Below are positions 16,997 to 25,497 of a stretch of DNA of 64,000 nt, in pieces. Location: contig JACPYX010000008.1 of NCBI GenBank assembly GCA_016195815.1, positions 1-64,000 on the forward strand, in the 5' to 3' direction. This stretch comes from Chloroflexota bacterium. Its GTDB lineage: Bacteria > Chloroflexota > Anaerolineae > Anaerolineales > Villigracilaceae. The notes under the pieces are model-generated. The model searched no databases and was not told the DNA's origin. It worked only from the letters and a program-made list of their open reading frames with translations. The translations under genes were made by a program, and so were the position numbers. The first letter of the stretch is position 1. Every line of letters starts with the position of its first letter.

Positions 16997-17017
16997 TTAT
17001 TTGTTTTGAACAGCCGC

Positions 17018-18088
17018 TTATGGACTGAATGCCTCATCTTTCAACCAGTTGGCAAGTACATCTTGTACAAGATCAGGCTGTTTCATAATTAGAAAGTGAT
17101 CGCTGTCCAATTCCACATACATTCCTAATTCCCCAATTATTTCGGCTGTTTGACGCGCCTCCGTGGCTGGCATTCTTTCATCCCGAGTCCCTTGTATGAT
17201 GAGAACAGGCAAACCCATTTCCCTAATGTTTGTGCCATTGAAAATGCCGTCAATGAAGAACAAACCGCTGAGTCCGTTTTCTTTTCCCAATTGTTCTGTC
17301 AAACGGCTTATTCCAAACCCGCCGTTTGAAAACCCACCCAAATAAATTCTTTGAATCCCTTGTTCTTTGAGATAACGAAAAGTGGACTGCAGGATGGCTT
17401 CCCCTTGTGGTTCCCACCACCTGCCCTGCCAACCCGTTGACGGACACACTGTGACAGCTCCGAATCTATTTACAGCCTGGGCGATTTCCCAACATTGTGC
17501 GGTGACGTTTCCCATAAATCCATGCAGGAATATGACACCGACCTCTGGATGACTATTAATTTCGGGCTGAATAATTACGGCGTCGAAGGAGTCGGGCTGT
17601 TGAAAATTGAGATACGTGTCTGCAAATGGTGATGGAAAGACTCCCTCCTTCGCTTTCATTTCAGAGTAGGCGGAAAATAGGGCTGAGGTGATGCCTTCGT
17701 GTTCAGTCGGTGAATCGCCTCCAATTAAATAGAATAGCGACTCGCCAAATATGAGGCTATCCTGTTCGTCAATGATGTAACTGACCCACCGAGCTCCCAT
17801 TCCCTGCGGCAACGTGATCATTTTCAGGTTTGAGCTTGTATTTTGTTGACCCATGAGAATCCTGACGCTGGCGATCAGGATAAGTGCAATCACACCAGCT
17901 AGAGTCAGCAGCGAATTGTATCTGGGCATCCAGGGAACTACTATTAAGCCAGCGATGACTAATGAAGCCGCAGACAGATACCCAATCCCCGAAATCGTTA
18001 TGGGCAACATGAATGCCAATGTGACCAATACAAGAACAGGCAATGCAAGAATGATTCCCAACATGCAGAGGATATATTTCAATCGCAT
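17018..18088 (-). CDS. Membrane-anchored alpha/beta hydrolase
   Basis: From the ATG at 18088 the protein is 356 residues. I preferred this ATG over an upstream TTG at 18100. Three hydrophobic helices fill residues 1-80, and an alpha/beta hydrolase domain follows. The oxyanion HG motif is in GVIFLHGFMGN, the nucleophile is in GGFSNGGFG (GxSxG), the acid is probably in GTRDERMPA, and the histidine is in ELDSDHFLI. It should be an ester or peptide hydrolase held at the membrane. Substrate unknown. It lies between two direct repeats in the accessory island. Confidence 0.8.
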   Translation of the reverse strand: MRLKYILCMLGIILALPVLVLVTLAFMLPITISGIGYLSAASLVIAGLIVVPWMPRYNSLLTLAGVIALILIASVRILMGQQNTSSNLKMITLPQGMGARWVSYIIDEQDSLIFGESLFYLIGGDSPTEHEGITSALFSAYSEMKAKEGVFPSPFADTYLNFQQPDSFDAVIIQPEINSHPEVGVIFLHGFMGNVTAQCWEIAQAVNRFGAVTVCPSTGWQGRWWEPQGEAILQSTFRYLKEQGIQRIYLGGFSNGGFGISRLTEQLGKENGLSGLFFIDGIFNGTNIREMGLPVLIIQGTRDERMPATEARQTAEIIGELGMYVELDSDHFLIMKQPDLVQDVLANWLKDEAFSP

Positions 18089-18089
18089 A

Positions 18090-18463
18090 TTATTTTTCAA
18101 CCAACCCTCTTATACTCCTCACCACAGCAGACCGCGAAGCGTTCTTCGCGACCTCTTCATTCTTAAAGTGGACAATCCGTAACCCCGTCTCGCTTAAAAC
18201 CTTTTCGCACCTGACATCTTCTTCCTTTTGTCCCTCATAGTATCGCCATCCAACTCAATGACCAATGCCGCCTTGTGACAGTAAAAGTCAACGACGAAGC
18301 CTGCGATGACTTGTTGCCTCCTGAAATGGACTCCCAACTTATTCGCGCGCAATTCCTGCCAAAGGATTTTCTCGGCAGGAGCCATGTCACGCCGCAGTTC
18401 TTTTGCGCGTTGAAGTTTTTCTCTGGTGGCGGTTTGACCTGGGATGATGTTTTTGACTGGCAT
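18090..18463 (-). pseudogene. Frameshifted DUF559 endonuclease-like gene
   Basis: The first part, from the ATG at 18463, reads as DUF559: AKELRRDMAPAEKILWQELR, then FRRQQVIAGFVVDFYCHKA and LVIELDGD. Just after this the frame runs into unrelated residues and a stop. The adjacent frame continues the family: YYEGQKEEDVRCEKVLSETG, then LRIVHFKNEEV and a TAA at 18092-18090. A shift of one base near 18241 joins the halves. DUF559 proteins have a Vsr/restriction-endonuclease-like fold. The gene is therefore broken or contains a sequencing error. Confidence 0.82.
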
Positions 18464-18580
18464 GATTGGCTCATTTTACCCCTCTCCCGTCTACCACTTC
18501 GCTACGCTTCGGATACGATATCCCCCAAGAGGGAGAAGCTAAGACCTTCTTGAAAACAAAATGTTGCTTGCGATTGACTC

Positions 18581-18666
18581 CGCACCGGCAGACAAGATAA
18601 GACTCAACCCCATGCCTCTCCATTTGGTTGAGATCCCATCATCATCTCCTCCATTTTCTCTTTTTT
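18581..18666. repeat. Interspersed repeat (GACTCAACCCCATGCCTCTC), copy 2
   Basis: Closely matches 16910-16996 across CAGACAAGATAAGACTCAAC and CCATGCCTCTCCATTTGG to CATCTCCTCCATTTTCTC. The 18464-18714 gap holds this repeat plus a CCCCTCTCCC...GAGGGAGAAG stretch and no gene. Confidence 0.85.
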
Positions 18667-18714
18667 CCTCGAATACGATAGCAAATATCATAACGCAGTC
18701 TATATGTATTATGG

Positions 18715-19749
18715 TCAGTTATTATCTGAATCTGCCTGAATCATATTTTCAATATCGTATCCCTTTTGGCTTGCTTGCTCAACTCTTTTATAAGAGTCGC
18801 TATCCTCAACAAGCCATTCAGGAGTTCGTAATGTTTGTTTTTCTCGCGAGGGAAGCCATACCCTCAACCCATAAGTTTTTTCAAGAGATCTGTAAAATCT
18901 TGGATGTAAATCCAATGACATTATTAATGTTGATTGTTTGACTTGCCGAATCTCATTAACTTTGTGATATATCGCATCGGCAGATAAAGGCCTCTTGGAT
19001 GATTTTAGAATTGATGCAATAATATCTGGATAAGTGCCCACTTGGCTAAATCCCCATTCAACTAGGGCATAGGTTCCAGAATCCACACGAACAAATATTT
19101 GCGGATGATTCATCAGTGTGTTGTAGAGCGCTGTCGAATTGAATGTGTCTTTGCGTTTCAAATGATAAGCACGATTTGTAATCTCTGACCAATGCAAGGG
19201 TTGCCCTTCGCTCTTCAGAATCTGATAGGCTATTTCTTTGTAAGATAATTTTCTATTTCTTTCCTTCTCTTCTTCAACAGCATCAGCGGTTTTGTGATGT
19301 CGAATAATGGGAGGTTTAATTCTGCAAGCAAAATAGCTGAATTGTGCCCATCGCTTTTCGACATAACCACTTTCATTGATCTCTGGGTCCAAGAATACCA
19401 GCGCTCTTGTTAATAGAATAAATTTCTTTATAGCAGCTTCATCTGCAACGCAGTCATTTTTCAGCAAAATATCCTTGATAATGGATGCTAGCTCCCATCC
19501 ACTCTCATATTTCGGCTTGATATTTTCCTCCAGCAAATCAAAAATTGGTGCAAGTATTATTGTGTGTTTGTTGAATTGATCCCATGCTTTTCTTTCTATT
19601 TGTCTAATACGTTCACGGGTAACTTTAAAATGATTACCAATTTCCTCTAGAGTCATTAATTTATCGACACGCATTTCTAAGACCTGCCAAAGCCTCGCGT
19701 CAAAACGAAGTATGGAATATATTTGGTCGAGAGATTTGAAAATCACCAT
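18715..19749 (-). CDS. Sigma-region-4-like / HARE-HTH DNA-binding protein
   Basis: The 344-residue protein carries a sigma70 region 4.2-like helix-turn-helix at about residues 30-55 (MTLEEIGNHFKVTRERIRQI). It lacks sigma regions 2 and 3. A HARE-HTH-like module follows near residues 175-235: LSYKEIAYQILKSEGQPLHW, then ITNRAYHLKRKDTFNS and YNTLMNHPQIFVRVDSGTYA. HARE-HTH modules occur in the RNA polymerase delta subunit and in restriction-type proteins. The protein probably binds DNA and may meet RNA polymerase, but cannot act as a full sigma factor. It is last in a three-gene operon, 9 nt after the GHKL ATPase. Base composition is more AT-rich than in the flanking core genes. Confidence 0.75.
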   Translation of the reverse strand: MVIFKSLDQIYSILRFDARLWQVLEMRVDKLMTLEEIGNHFKVTRERIRQIERKAWDQFNKHTIILAPIFDLLEENIKPKYESGWELASIIKDILLKNDCVADEAAIKKFILLTRALVFLDPEINESGYVEKRWAQFSYFACRIKPPIIRHHKTADAVEEEKERNRKLSYKEIAYQILKSEGQPLHWSEITNRAYHLKRKDTFNSTALYNTLMNHPQIFVRVDSGTYALVEWGFSQVGTYPDIIASILKSSKRPLSADAIYHKVNEIRQVKQSTLIMSLDLHPRFYRSLEKTYGLRVWLPSREKQTLRTPEWLVEDSDSYKRVEQASQKGYDIENMIQADSDNN

Positions 19750-19758
19750 TGCTTAGCT

Positions 19759-21639
19759 TTACTCTTCTTGTTCCAACAAGCTTTCCACCAAGTCAATTGG
19801 CAACTCAGCCAAGAATCTATTTGAGATTTCATCAAGTTCGTTTTCAATCCTGTCTAAAGGAAGTTCTGCTTCCCTTCTTTGAAGTATTCGCAATGCTTCT
19901 CTCTGAACCATATCGCGAAACATTGAAAGATGATGACTCTTAAATGCTAAACCTTTGGGTCCGCCAGCTTTTTTGAGGGCATTTGCGGCATAAGGATGAG
20001 TTGTGTTTAACCACCAAACATTGAATGTTCTATCAATATCGCCTTGATATAAAGGAGGATGGCGGTCAGTTAAATCCTTGGTCTCCGAGTCGTCTCGAGA
20101 AGGGTCTGGGTCCCGTCCGCTCAATAACATTTGTGGAAACCGTGAACGCTGAACTCGCTTTGCTTCGCCTGGAGTTTCCATATCTCCACCTTTCCCTCTT
20201 TCACCGCCTTTGCCTTCTTTTCTGTTTCCTTTTCCGCCAGAACCAGTTTTAACACCTCCTTCTCCTGATCCCCCAGTACCTGCCCCTCCTCCAGAATCGT
20301 TGGATACATAGTCGACCAAGATTTCCGTTTGAACTTGTTGTAGAAACCGCTGAGCGTGTTTATTCAGAGTTTCATTGAGTTTTGCTGCAAGATCCAAATC
20401 TTGCTTGATTTTGTTCTCTCGGGCAGTTTTTTCAATAATCTTAATTCGGTCCCAAATTTTCTCGGCAACAAATTCAAGGATTAACTGGGTTGTAGGTGAA
20501 TCAACAAGGCGTTCTCGGTCATTGGTTACTATCTGTGAAATTTCTGAAAGGTTTAGTTGAAGTTCTCCATGAATAAAGCTGATAAGCGGAGAGTACCCAG
20601 GAAACGATAATTCATGGATCGGATAAGATGCTATAGGATTTCCTTTTGTATCGGATATGAATAATGAATTTAAGTCTTTTAGCCTGCCAGTAAGTTGGTT
20701 AGCTGACTTGTATATGGTAAGCGTACCCGCATCTAACAATCCAGCCTTTAATGCCGCAACTACCATTCCAGGCACAACATGAGTTTCATTTGGCCAGTTT
20801 TCGTCTTCTTCAACAGAATATGGCATTAGACGGTCAATCTTGACTTGTCCATTTACAAAAACCGTAATATTCAGTTCTCGGATTGGTCTTCTTGCTTGTT
20901 GAGCATCACATATTTCGTCTATCAATTGTTGGTGCTTCCATCGCCCGCCAACAACTACATCATTTGACGACATGGTTTGAACAGCTCGACGCCCAACAAT
21001 CACAGAGAAGCCTCTTTTTTGATTTTCAAGTTCGCTGAAAATATTGACTAGATTGCTTCGAAGATATTCCATAAGTTCATGAGTTCCGCCAAGGTGTTCA
21101 GACGCAGGCAAAGCTATGCTCAAGGCATCTTGCCAAGACATATTTTTATCTTCAACTTCAAAATATCCCGTCTCTCCATTATCCATTTTTTGGACAACCA
21201 AACTTGTAGCCTTTCCTTTCTTCCACGTTACGAACCGTGCACCATCACGCCACATTTCACGCATGTAGAATTTCCCGCCATTTCCGTGTCCACCTGTTAA
21301 CGCAACGTCTTTAATCGTTTTTCCATGTGTGGCGGCTGATGTATCTCCCCAATACAGGAAAAACTCTTCTATTGCATGATAGGTGGTTCCCCCAAAATCA
21401 ACGACAGCCAAGTTTGGACCTTTTGATTGATTTGCCCCATCAATCAGGTGAACGAATACTGGCCAATTGCCCGTTAGAGTTTCATCTTTGCTTTTCAAGA
21501 GCCGCAGATATTGGTCAAGGGAATTCTTGAGCCATTCGGCAATCCCTTTTCCGTGTTTGAATTTGAATGATTTTCCTACAGTATCAAGAAAATCTGGGTG
21601 GATTTTGGTTTTGATAGCACGACCAACTCTATTGGTCAT
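19759..21639 (-). CDS. GHKL (Hsp90/MORC-like) ATPase of unknown role
   Basis: The 626-residue protein has a Bergerat ATP-binding fold at the N-terminus. The N-box is GIAEWLKNSLDQYLR (E35, N39, D42), the G1 box VVDFGGT (D81, G83, G84) and the G2 box TGGHGNGGKFYM (116-126). About 300 residues of probable transducer region follow, then a Gly/Lys/Glu-rich linker near 455-495 and a C-terminal helical domain of about 120 residues. There is no kinase phospho-acceptor, MutL, GyrB or Hsp90 signature I recognise. It starts 3 nt after the winged-helix gene, with GAGGAG placed inside that gene. ATP-driven clamping on DNA or protein is a guess. Confidence 0.75.
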   Translation of the reverse strand: MTNRVGRAIKTKIHPDFLDTVGKSFKFKHGKGIAEWLKNSLDQYLRLLKSKDETLTGNWPVFVHLIDGANQSKGPNLAVVDFGGTTYHAIEEFFLYWGDTSAATHGKTIKDVALTGGHGNGGKFYMREMWRDGARFVTWKKGKATSLVVQKMDNGETGYFEVEDKNMSWQDALSIALPASEHLGGTHELMEYLRSNLVNIFSELENQKRGFSVIVGRRAVQTMSSNDVVVGGRWKHQQLIDEICDAQQARRPIRELNITVFVNGQVKIDRLMPYSVEEDENWPNETHVVPGMVVAALKAGLLDAGTLTIYKSANQLTGRLKDLNSLFISDTKGNPIASYPIHELSFPGYSPLISFIHGELQLNLSEISQIVTNDRERLVDSPTTQLILEFVAEKIWDRIKIIEKTARENKIKQDLDLAAKLNETLNKHAQRFLQQVQTEILVDYVSNDSGGGAGTGGSGEGGVKTGSGGKGNRKEGKGGERGKGGDMETPGEAKRVQRSRFPQMLLSGRDPDPSRDDSETKDLTDRHPPLYQGDIDRTFNVWWLNTTHPYAANALKKAGGPKGLAFKSHHLSMFRDMVQREALRILQRREAELPLDRIENELDEISNRFLAELPIDLVESLLEQEE

Positions 21640-21642
21640 AGT

Positions 21643-22254
21643 TTAATTCTCCTCGAATAGCGATGGAAACTTCTTAGTAAAAAATCGAAATAAATCGTTC
21701 AACGTTTTTGCGTCGGGTATGTCTAGCACAACAGCCTTTTCAACGGCGTCTCGTGCATTTTCAAGTTTTCTTTTTCTTTCCCTAACTGGAGTTCCCGTGC
21801 TAAACTGAAAAAACACCCTTGCATCGTAGTCTATTAAGTCATTTCCCTTACCTTGTTTCCATGCCAAAAACGCTCTTGATTTAATAGCATATTGAAAAAA
21901 CTCATCCTCTGATCGGTTTAGTTGTACAACATTGGCGGCATGTTCTTTGCTTTTTGCTGAACTTTGCGAAGCAAGTTTTACAGCAATATCTAATCCTTTA
22001 TCCGTAAGTCTATAAACCTGTTTGCGAAGCGAAACAACCAATCTCTCGGTTATCAAATCGCTATATATCCTTTTACTAACAGGATAAGAATCTGGATACT
22101 CTGGATGGTTATTTAGGCTAAAGTGTTCAGGAAAATCCTTCCACACCTGAACGACAATCTCTTCAAATGGAACGCGGTTGCCAAGCGCCTTGGATAAACG
22201 ATAAATTGTCAACAAAATCATTTCTGCTTGGCTAAATTTTGGGACATTTCTCAT
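21643..22254 (-). CDS. Winged-helix protein, first gene of GHKL operon
   Basis: The 203-residue protein has an N-terminal winged-helix-like region (about residues 8-92): FSQAEMILLTIYRLSKALG at the start and YSDLITERLVVSLRKQVYRL, LTDKGLDIAVKLA at the wing and last helix. The C-terminal half is charged and helical (EDEFFQYAIKSRAFLAWKQG). I do not recognise the family. Its tight coupling to the GHKL ATPase suggests that it either regulates the operon or targets the ATPase to DNA. Confidence 0.68.
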   Translation of the reverse strand: MRNVPKFSQAEMILLTIYRLSKALGNRVPFEEIVVQVWKDFPEHFSLNNHPEYPDSYPVSKRIYSDLITERLVVSLRKQVYRLTDKGLDIAVKLASQSSAKSKEHAANVVQLNRSEDEFFQYAIKSRAFLAWKQGKGNDLIDYDARVFFQFSTGTPVRERKRKLENARDAVEKAVVLDIPDAKTLNDLFRFFTKKFPSLFEEN

Positions 22255-22269
22255 GGAAACCTCTGTGGT

Positions 22270-22680
22270 TCATACCCACGAAATCTTGATTTGACCATCC
22301 AATGGTTTGAACTCATTATCCCCTGTTACCAAGTCCGCCTTTTTGACTTTTGCCAGCGCGGCAGCAAAGGCATCTGCATAAGACATCTTGGTTTGCGCTT
22401 TGAAACGCGCCGCTTCCATCGTTAATTCCCAATCCACATTCTCGAATTGAATTCGCAAATCACTAAGCATTTTTACGCCAGCGTTGGCTTCCTCTTCCGA
22501 GACTTCCCGCGCCAGTGTGTACCAGACCTCACCCACGTTGATCACGCTCATATAAATGGGAATTTGTTCTTCATGCGCTGTGGCGACCAATTCTTCAACC
22601 TGTTCCGCTGAAGGCTCGTCCTCAAGATAGGCAATTATCGCCCAACTATCCAACACGTATGCTTTTGCCTTCTTTGCCAT
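22270..22680 (-). CDS. vapC: VapC-type PIN-domain toxin
   Basis: The 136-residue protein has the PIN acidic residues in order: VLDSWAIIAYLEDE (D10), INVGEVWYTLA (E), SYADAFAAALA (D) and VTGDNEF (D). VapC toxins are Mg-dependent RNases, often cutting tRNA or rRNA. It starts 1 nt after the vapB stop. Its end is 15 nt before the winged-helix gene, so read-through from vapBC into that operon is possible. Confidence 0.92.
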   Translation of the reverse strand: MAKKAKAYVLDSWAIIAYLEDEPSAEQVEELVATAHEEQIPIYMSVINVGEVWYTLAREVSEEEANAGVKMLSDLRIQFENVDWELTMEAARFKAQTKMSYADAFAAALAKVKKADLVTGDNEFKPLDGQIKISWV

Positions 22681-22681
22681 C

Positions 22682-22912
22682 TTATAACTCCCTTTCGCGT
22701 TTCTTGTCCGCCATTAACGACTTCATCAACCCCTTGCCCTTATACTTTCCGCGCAGGCTATGAATATACTCACGGGTAACGGGGGTGAGGATAATCTGCC
22801 TGGTTACGGCGTTCACGTCAATTTGAAGATATGTTCCATCCTTGATTCCCAATTGCTTGCGAATTTTGGACGGGATGACAACCTGCCCCTTTGAAGTGGC
22901 TACAGTTTCCAT
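22682..22912 (-). CDS. vapB: AbrB/SpoVT-type antitoxin (VapB)
   Basis: From the ATG at 22912 the protein is 76 residues. AGGAGA lies about 8 nt upstream, which decides against the longer frame starting at 22972. The swapped-hairpin AbrB motif is plain: ETVATSKGQVVIPSKIRKQL followed by GIKDGTYLQID. It should neutralise the adjacent VapC and repress their promoter. Confidence 0.92.
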   Translation of the reverse strand: METVATSKGQVVIPSKIRKQLGIKDGTYLQIDVNAVTRQIILTPVTREYIHSLRGKYKGKGLMKSLMADKKREREL

Positions 22913-23077
22913 TTCTTGCTCTCCTTTCGTAAATCTTATAAATAGTATATCAAAGAACAAAAAGTAAGTCAATATGAAAAAGTATTACGTATTACGGAAA
23001 TTCATCTTTTCTACCTCAATCCACCGTCCTCGAAACGAAACATTGCTTTTGAAAGTCAATAAATTTATCAGCCGATT

Positions 23078-23136
23078 AGCCCCCTTCCCACTTTTCGACA
23101 AGCTCAGGGCAGGTTTGGGAAGGGCGGGGGGATAGG
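23078..23136. repeat. Interspersed repeat (CCCTTCCCACTTTTCGAC), copy B
   Basis: CCCCCTTCCCACTTTTCGAC and AAGCTCAGGGC match 16121-16160. The element continues as GGTTTGGGAAGGGCGGGGGG, which pairs back to the CCCTTCCC start. It occupies part of the 302-nt gap 22913-23214, which otherwise shows no gene. Confidence 0.75.
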
Positions 23137-23214
23137 TCCTAACGGACATGCTGATTAATAACCAATGAATCGAAATCCGTTTTGATCCGTGAATCCGTTA
23201 CAAAGTCCGTTTAC

Positions 23215-25002
23215 CTAATCCACCGTCAGCGTCTTCGATAAATTCCTCGGGAAATCGGGATCGAACCCTCTCATCACGCTCATGTGATACGAAAGCAACT
23301 GCAACGGCAGGACTCCCAACAGCGCGCTGATCTGCGCGTCCGATTTGGGGATGACGACAAGGTCATCGCCGTTGGCACGCAGACGGGCATCCTCTTCGCC
23401 AATGACGATCGTGCGTGCGCCGCGCACTTTGACTTCGTTGATCCCGCTGATGATGAGCGGCACGTCGTTTGATCCAGCGCAGAAAATGATTGGAAAGCCT
23501 TTGCTGACCGCGGAGAGCGGTCCGTGTTTGAACTCAGTCGAGAGCATGCCTTCACAATGGGCATACGTAATTTCTTTTAATTTCAATGCGCCTTCCAACG
23601 CAATGGCGTACGTCGCACCGTAACCGAGACAGTACATATCGTTCCACTCGTTGATGTCTTTAGCAATGGATTCAATTTGCGGCGCGACCATTTCAAGAGT
23701 CTGATTCATCAGTTCGGGAATCAACTCCAAGTCACGCGTGTTGCGTCCCGCCATACGATACGCCAGATACAAAAACGTCACGACCTGGTTGGTAAATGTC
23801 TTCGTGGCGGGTACGCTGATTTCGTATCCGCAGCACAAGGGCAGGCAGAACGAAGTCGCCTTCGTCAATGTCGAGCCGACCACGTTCGCCAATCCAAAAC
23901 AAGCCATGCCGCGCTTCTCGGCGGCTTCCAACGCGTTGAGCACATCCTTGGTCTCGCCCGATTGGCTGACGAAAATCCCCACGTCTTCATATCCCACCGC
24001 GGGCGCGTATTGCGCGATGAACTGCGGCGCAAGCACGGGGATCGCGGCGCGTCCCGCCAGTTGCGCGATGTACACCGAGCCAACCGACGCGGCGTGATAA
24101 CTCGTGCCGCATCCGATTAAATACAGATGACGCGCGTTCTTCATCTTTTCGACCAACGGCTGCACATCGGGGCTGCCATCTAATAAATGGATTAACTCAC
24201 GCGCGACTTGTGCCTGCTCGTGGATTTCCTTCAACATAAAATGCGGATACCCGCCCTTCTGAACCGCATCCATCGACTCCGTAACTGTTTCTGGCATTCG
24301 GATAATTTGTTTGCCATCTTTGACAGAGCGCACTTCCACGCGGTCTGCCCACAACGTGACGATCTCTCCATCCTGCGGACGGATGACATTGCGCGTCAAC
24401 GGCAGAATCGAAGGCAGGTCAGACGAGAGACAAGTGAAACCTTCACCGATACCGATCACCATGCCCGAACCTTTTTTGAACGCGTATAACTTATCGTCAT
24501 TCGCGCGCCCAATGACAAAGGCATAATCGCCTTGCAGATCGCCATACGCCAAACGAATCGCATCAATGAATTCGTAGCCGCGGTTGATATATCTCTCCAC
24601 CGCATGGACGCAGGTCTCGCCATCATTCTGTGAACGGACAGTCATGCCCTCAGCAATGAATTCCAGACGCAACTCAACATTGTTAACCACGTTGCCATTA
24701 TGCGCGCCGACCATGTCGCCAGTCGAATCCAAATGGGGCTGTGAATTGACCTGCGACGGTTCTCCAAACGTCGCCCAGCGCAATTGGGTAATGCCGCGCT
24801 GTCCGCGCATCTCGGCGATGTTATATTTCGCCGCCACTGCATCCACCTTGCCGGTATCTTTGCGAAGGTCAACTTTGCCGTTGTTCATGGTCGCGGCTCC
24901 AACGGAGTCATATCCACGATAAGTTAATCTTTCTGCCGCTGCGATCAAAATAGGCCCGAGCGCTTCTTCTTTACTTGAAACGTAGCCGAAAATTCCGCAC
25001 AT
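23215..25002 (-). CDS. glmS: Glutamine--fructose-6-phosphate aminotransferase
   Basis: The 595-residue protein begins MCGIFGYVSS; Cys2 is the N-terminal nucleophile after Met removal. The glutaminase half has LRWATFGEPS and HNGNVVNN. The isomerase half has two SIS domains: GCGTSYHAASVG, SQSGETKDVL and ATKTFTNQVV. It ends with the typical NLSKTLTVD. The enzyme makes glucosamine 6-phosphate, the first step towards UDP-GlcNAc; glmU lies 18 kb away. Only 58 nt separate it from the upstream gene, so no glmS ribozyme is present here. Confidence 0.97.
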   Translation of the reverse strand: MCGIFGYVSSKEEALGPILIAAAERLTYRGYDSVGAATMNNGKVDLRKDTGKVDAVAAKYNIAEMRGQRGITQLRWATFGEPSQVNSQPHLDSTGDMVGAHNGNVVNNVELRLEFIAEGMTVRSQNDGETCVHAVERYINRGYEFIDAIRLAYGDLQGDYAFVIGRANDDKLYAFKKGSGMVIGIGEGFTCLSSDLPSILPLTRNVIRPQDGEIVTLWADRVEVRSVKDGKQIIRMPETVTESMDAVQKGGYPHFMLKEIHEQAQVARELIHLLDGSPDVQPLVEKMKNARHLYLIGCGTSYHAASVGSVYIAQLAGRAAIPVLAPQFIAQYAPAVGYEDVGIFVSQSGETKDVLNALEAAEKRGMACFGLANVVGSTLTKATSFCLPLCCGYEISVPATKTFTNQVVTFLYLAYRMAGRNTRDLELIPELMNQTLEMVAPQIESIAKDINEWNDMYCLGYGATYAIALEGALKLKEITYAHCEGMLSTEFKHGPLSAVSKGFPIIFCAGSNDVPLIISGINEVKVRGARTIVIGEEDARLRANGDDLVVIPKSDAQISALLGVLPLQLLSYHMSVMRGFDPDFPRNLSKTLTVD

Positions 25003-25018
25003 ATGTTTTTATCTCCTT

Positions 25019-25065
25019 GTTGAATCTGTAGAGGCGCAGCGGCGCTGCGCCTCTACAGATTCAAC
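25019..25065. repeat. Perfect 23-bp palindrome
   Basis: GTTGAATCTGTAGAGGCGCA GCG, one central G, then the exact complement CGCTGCGCCTCTACAGATTC AAC. The right arm contains the stop codon of the VOC gene; the left arm ends just before the glmS ribosome binding site. It may be a REP-like element, and it could also end VOC transcription or modulate read-through into glmS. Confidence 0.85.
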
Positions 25066-25486
25066 CCAATTTCAAATTTCCGTTCGTATCGAACGCAAAG
25101 AACGGGTTATACGCCACTTCCCAGCGATAATCATCAGGATCGGCAAAATAGGAACTATACCCGCCCCAGAAAGCATTTTGGGGTTCCTTCACGATCTTTA
25201 CCCCTTTTGATTTCAAGTCTGCGATAACCTCATCCACTTCCGCTTCGCTTTTGGTGTTATATGCCAGCGTGATCCCTGAAAAACCGCTTCCATTTGACGA
25301 AATCATCGCATCCTCCGCCAACTTCTCACGCGGATAAATTGCGAAGACGACTCCGCTTGTTTGAAAGAATGCCACATCATCCTGACTCGCACTGGATGGT
25401 TTCCAGCCAAGCGTCTCTTTATAAAACTTATATGACTTCTCAAAATCTCTCACACCCAAAGTGATCAAATGAAGATTCTGTTTCAT
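25061..25486 (-). CDS. VOC (glyoxalase/bleomycin resistance) family protein
   Basis: The 141-residue protein has paired beta-alpha-beta-beta-beta units: NLHLITLGVRDFEKSYKFYK at the start and SGITLAYNTKSEAEVDEVI in the middle, ending with SSYFADPDDYRWEVAYNP. This is a single-domain VOC protein of the kind that acts as a metal-dependent dioxygenase, lyase or drug-binding protein. The specific activity is not predictable. Its stop codon lies within the palindrome before glmS. Confidence 0.88.
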   Translation of the reverse strand: MKQNLHLITLGVRDFEKSYKFYKETLGWKPSSASQDDVAFFQTSGVVFAIYPREKLAEDAMISSNGSGFSGITLAYNTKSEAEVDEVIADLKSKGVKIVKEPQNAFWGGYSSYFADPDDYRWEVAYNPFFAFDTNGNLKLG

Positions 25487-25497
25487 ATTTGACTCCT

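Noticed and set aside
18715-19749. Full sigma factor
   Set aside because: Only a region-4-like helix-turn-helix is present; regions 2 and 3 needed for -10 recognition are absent.
25003-25060. Possible glmS ribozyme
   Set aside because: Only 58 nt separate glmS from the next gene and they consist mainly of a palindrome; the ribozyme core is not there.
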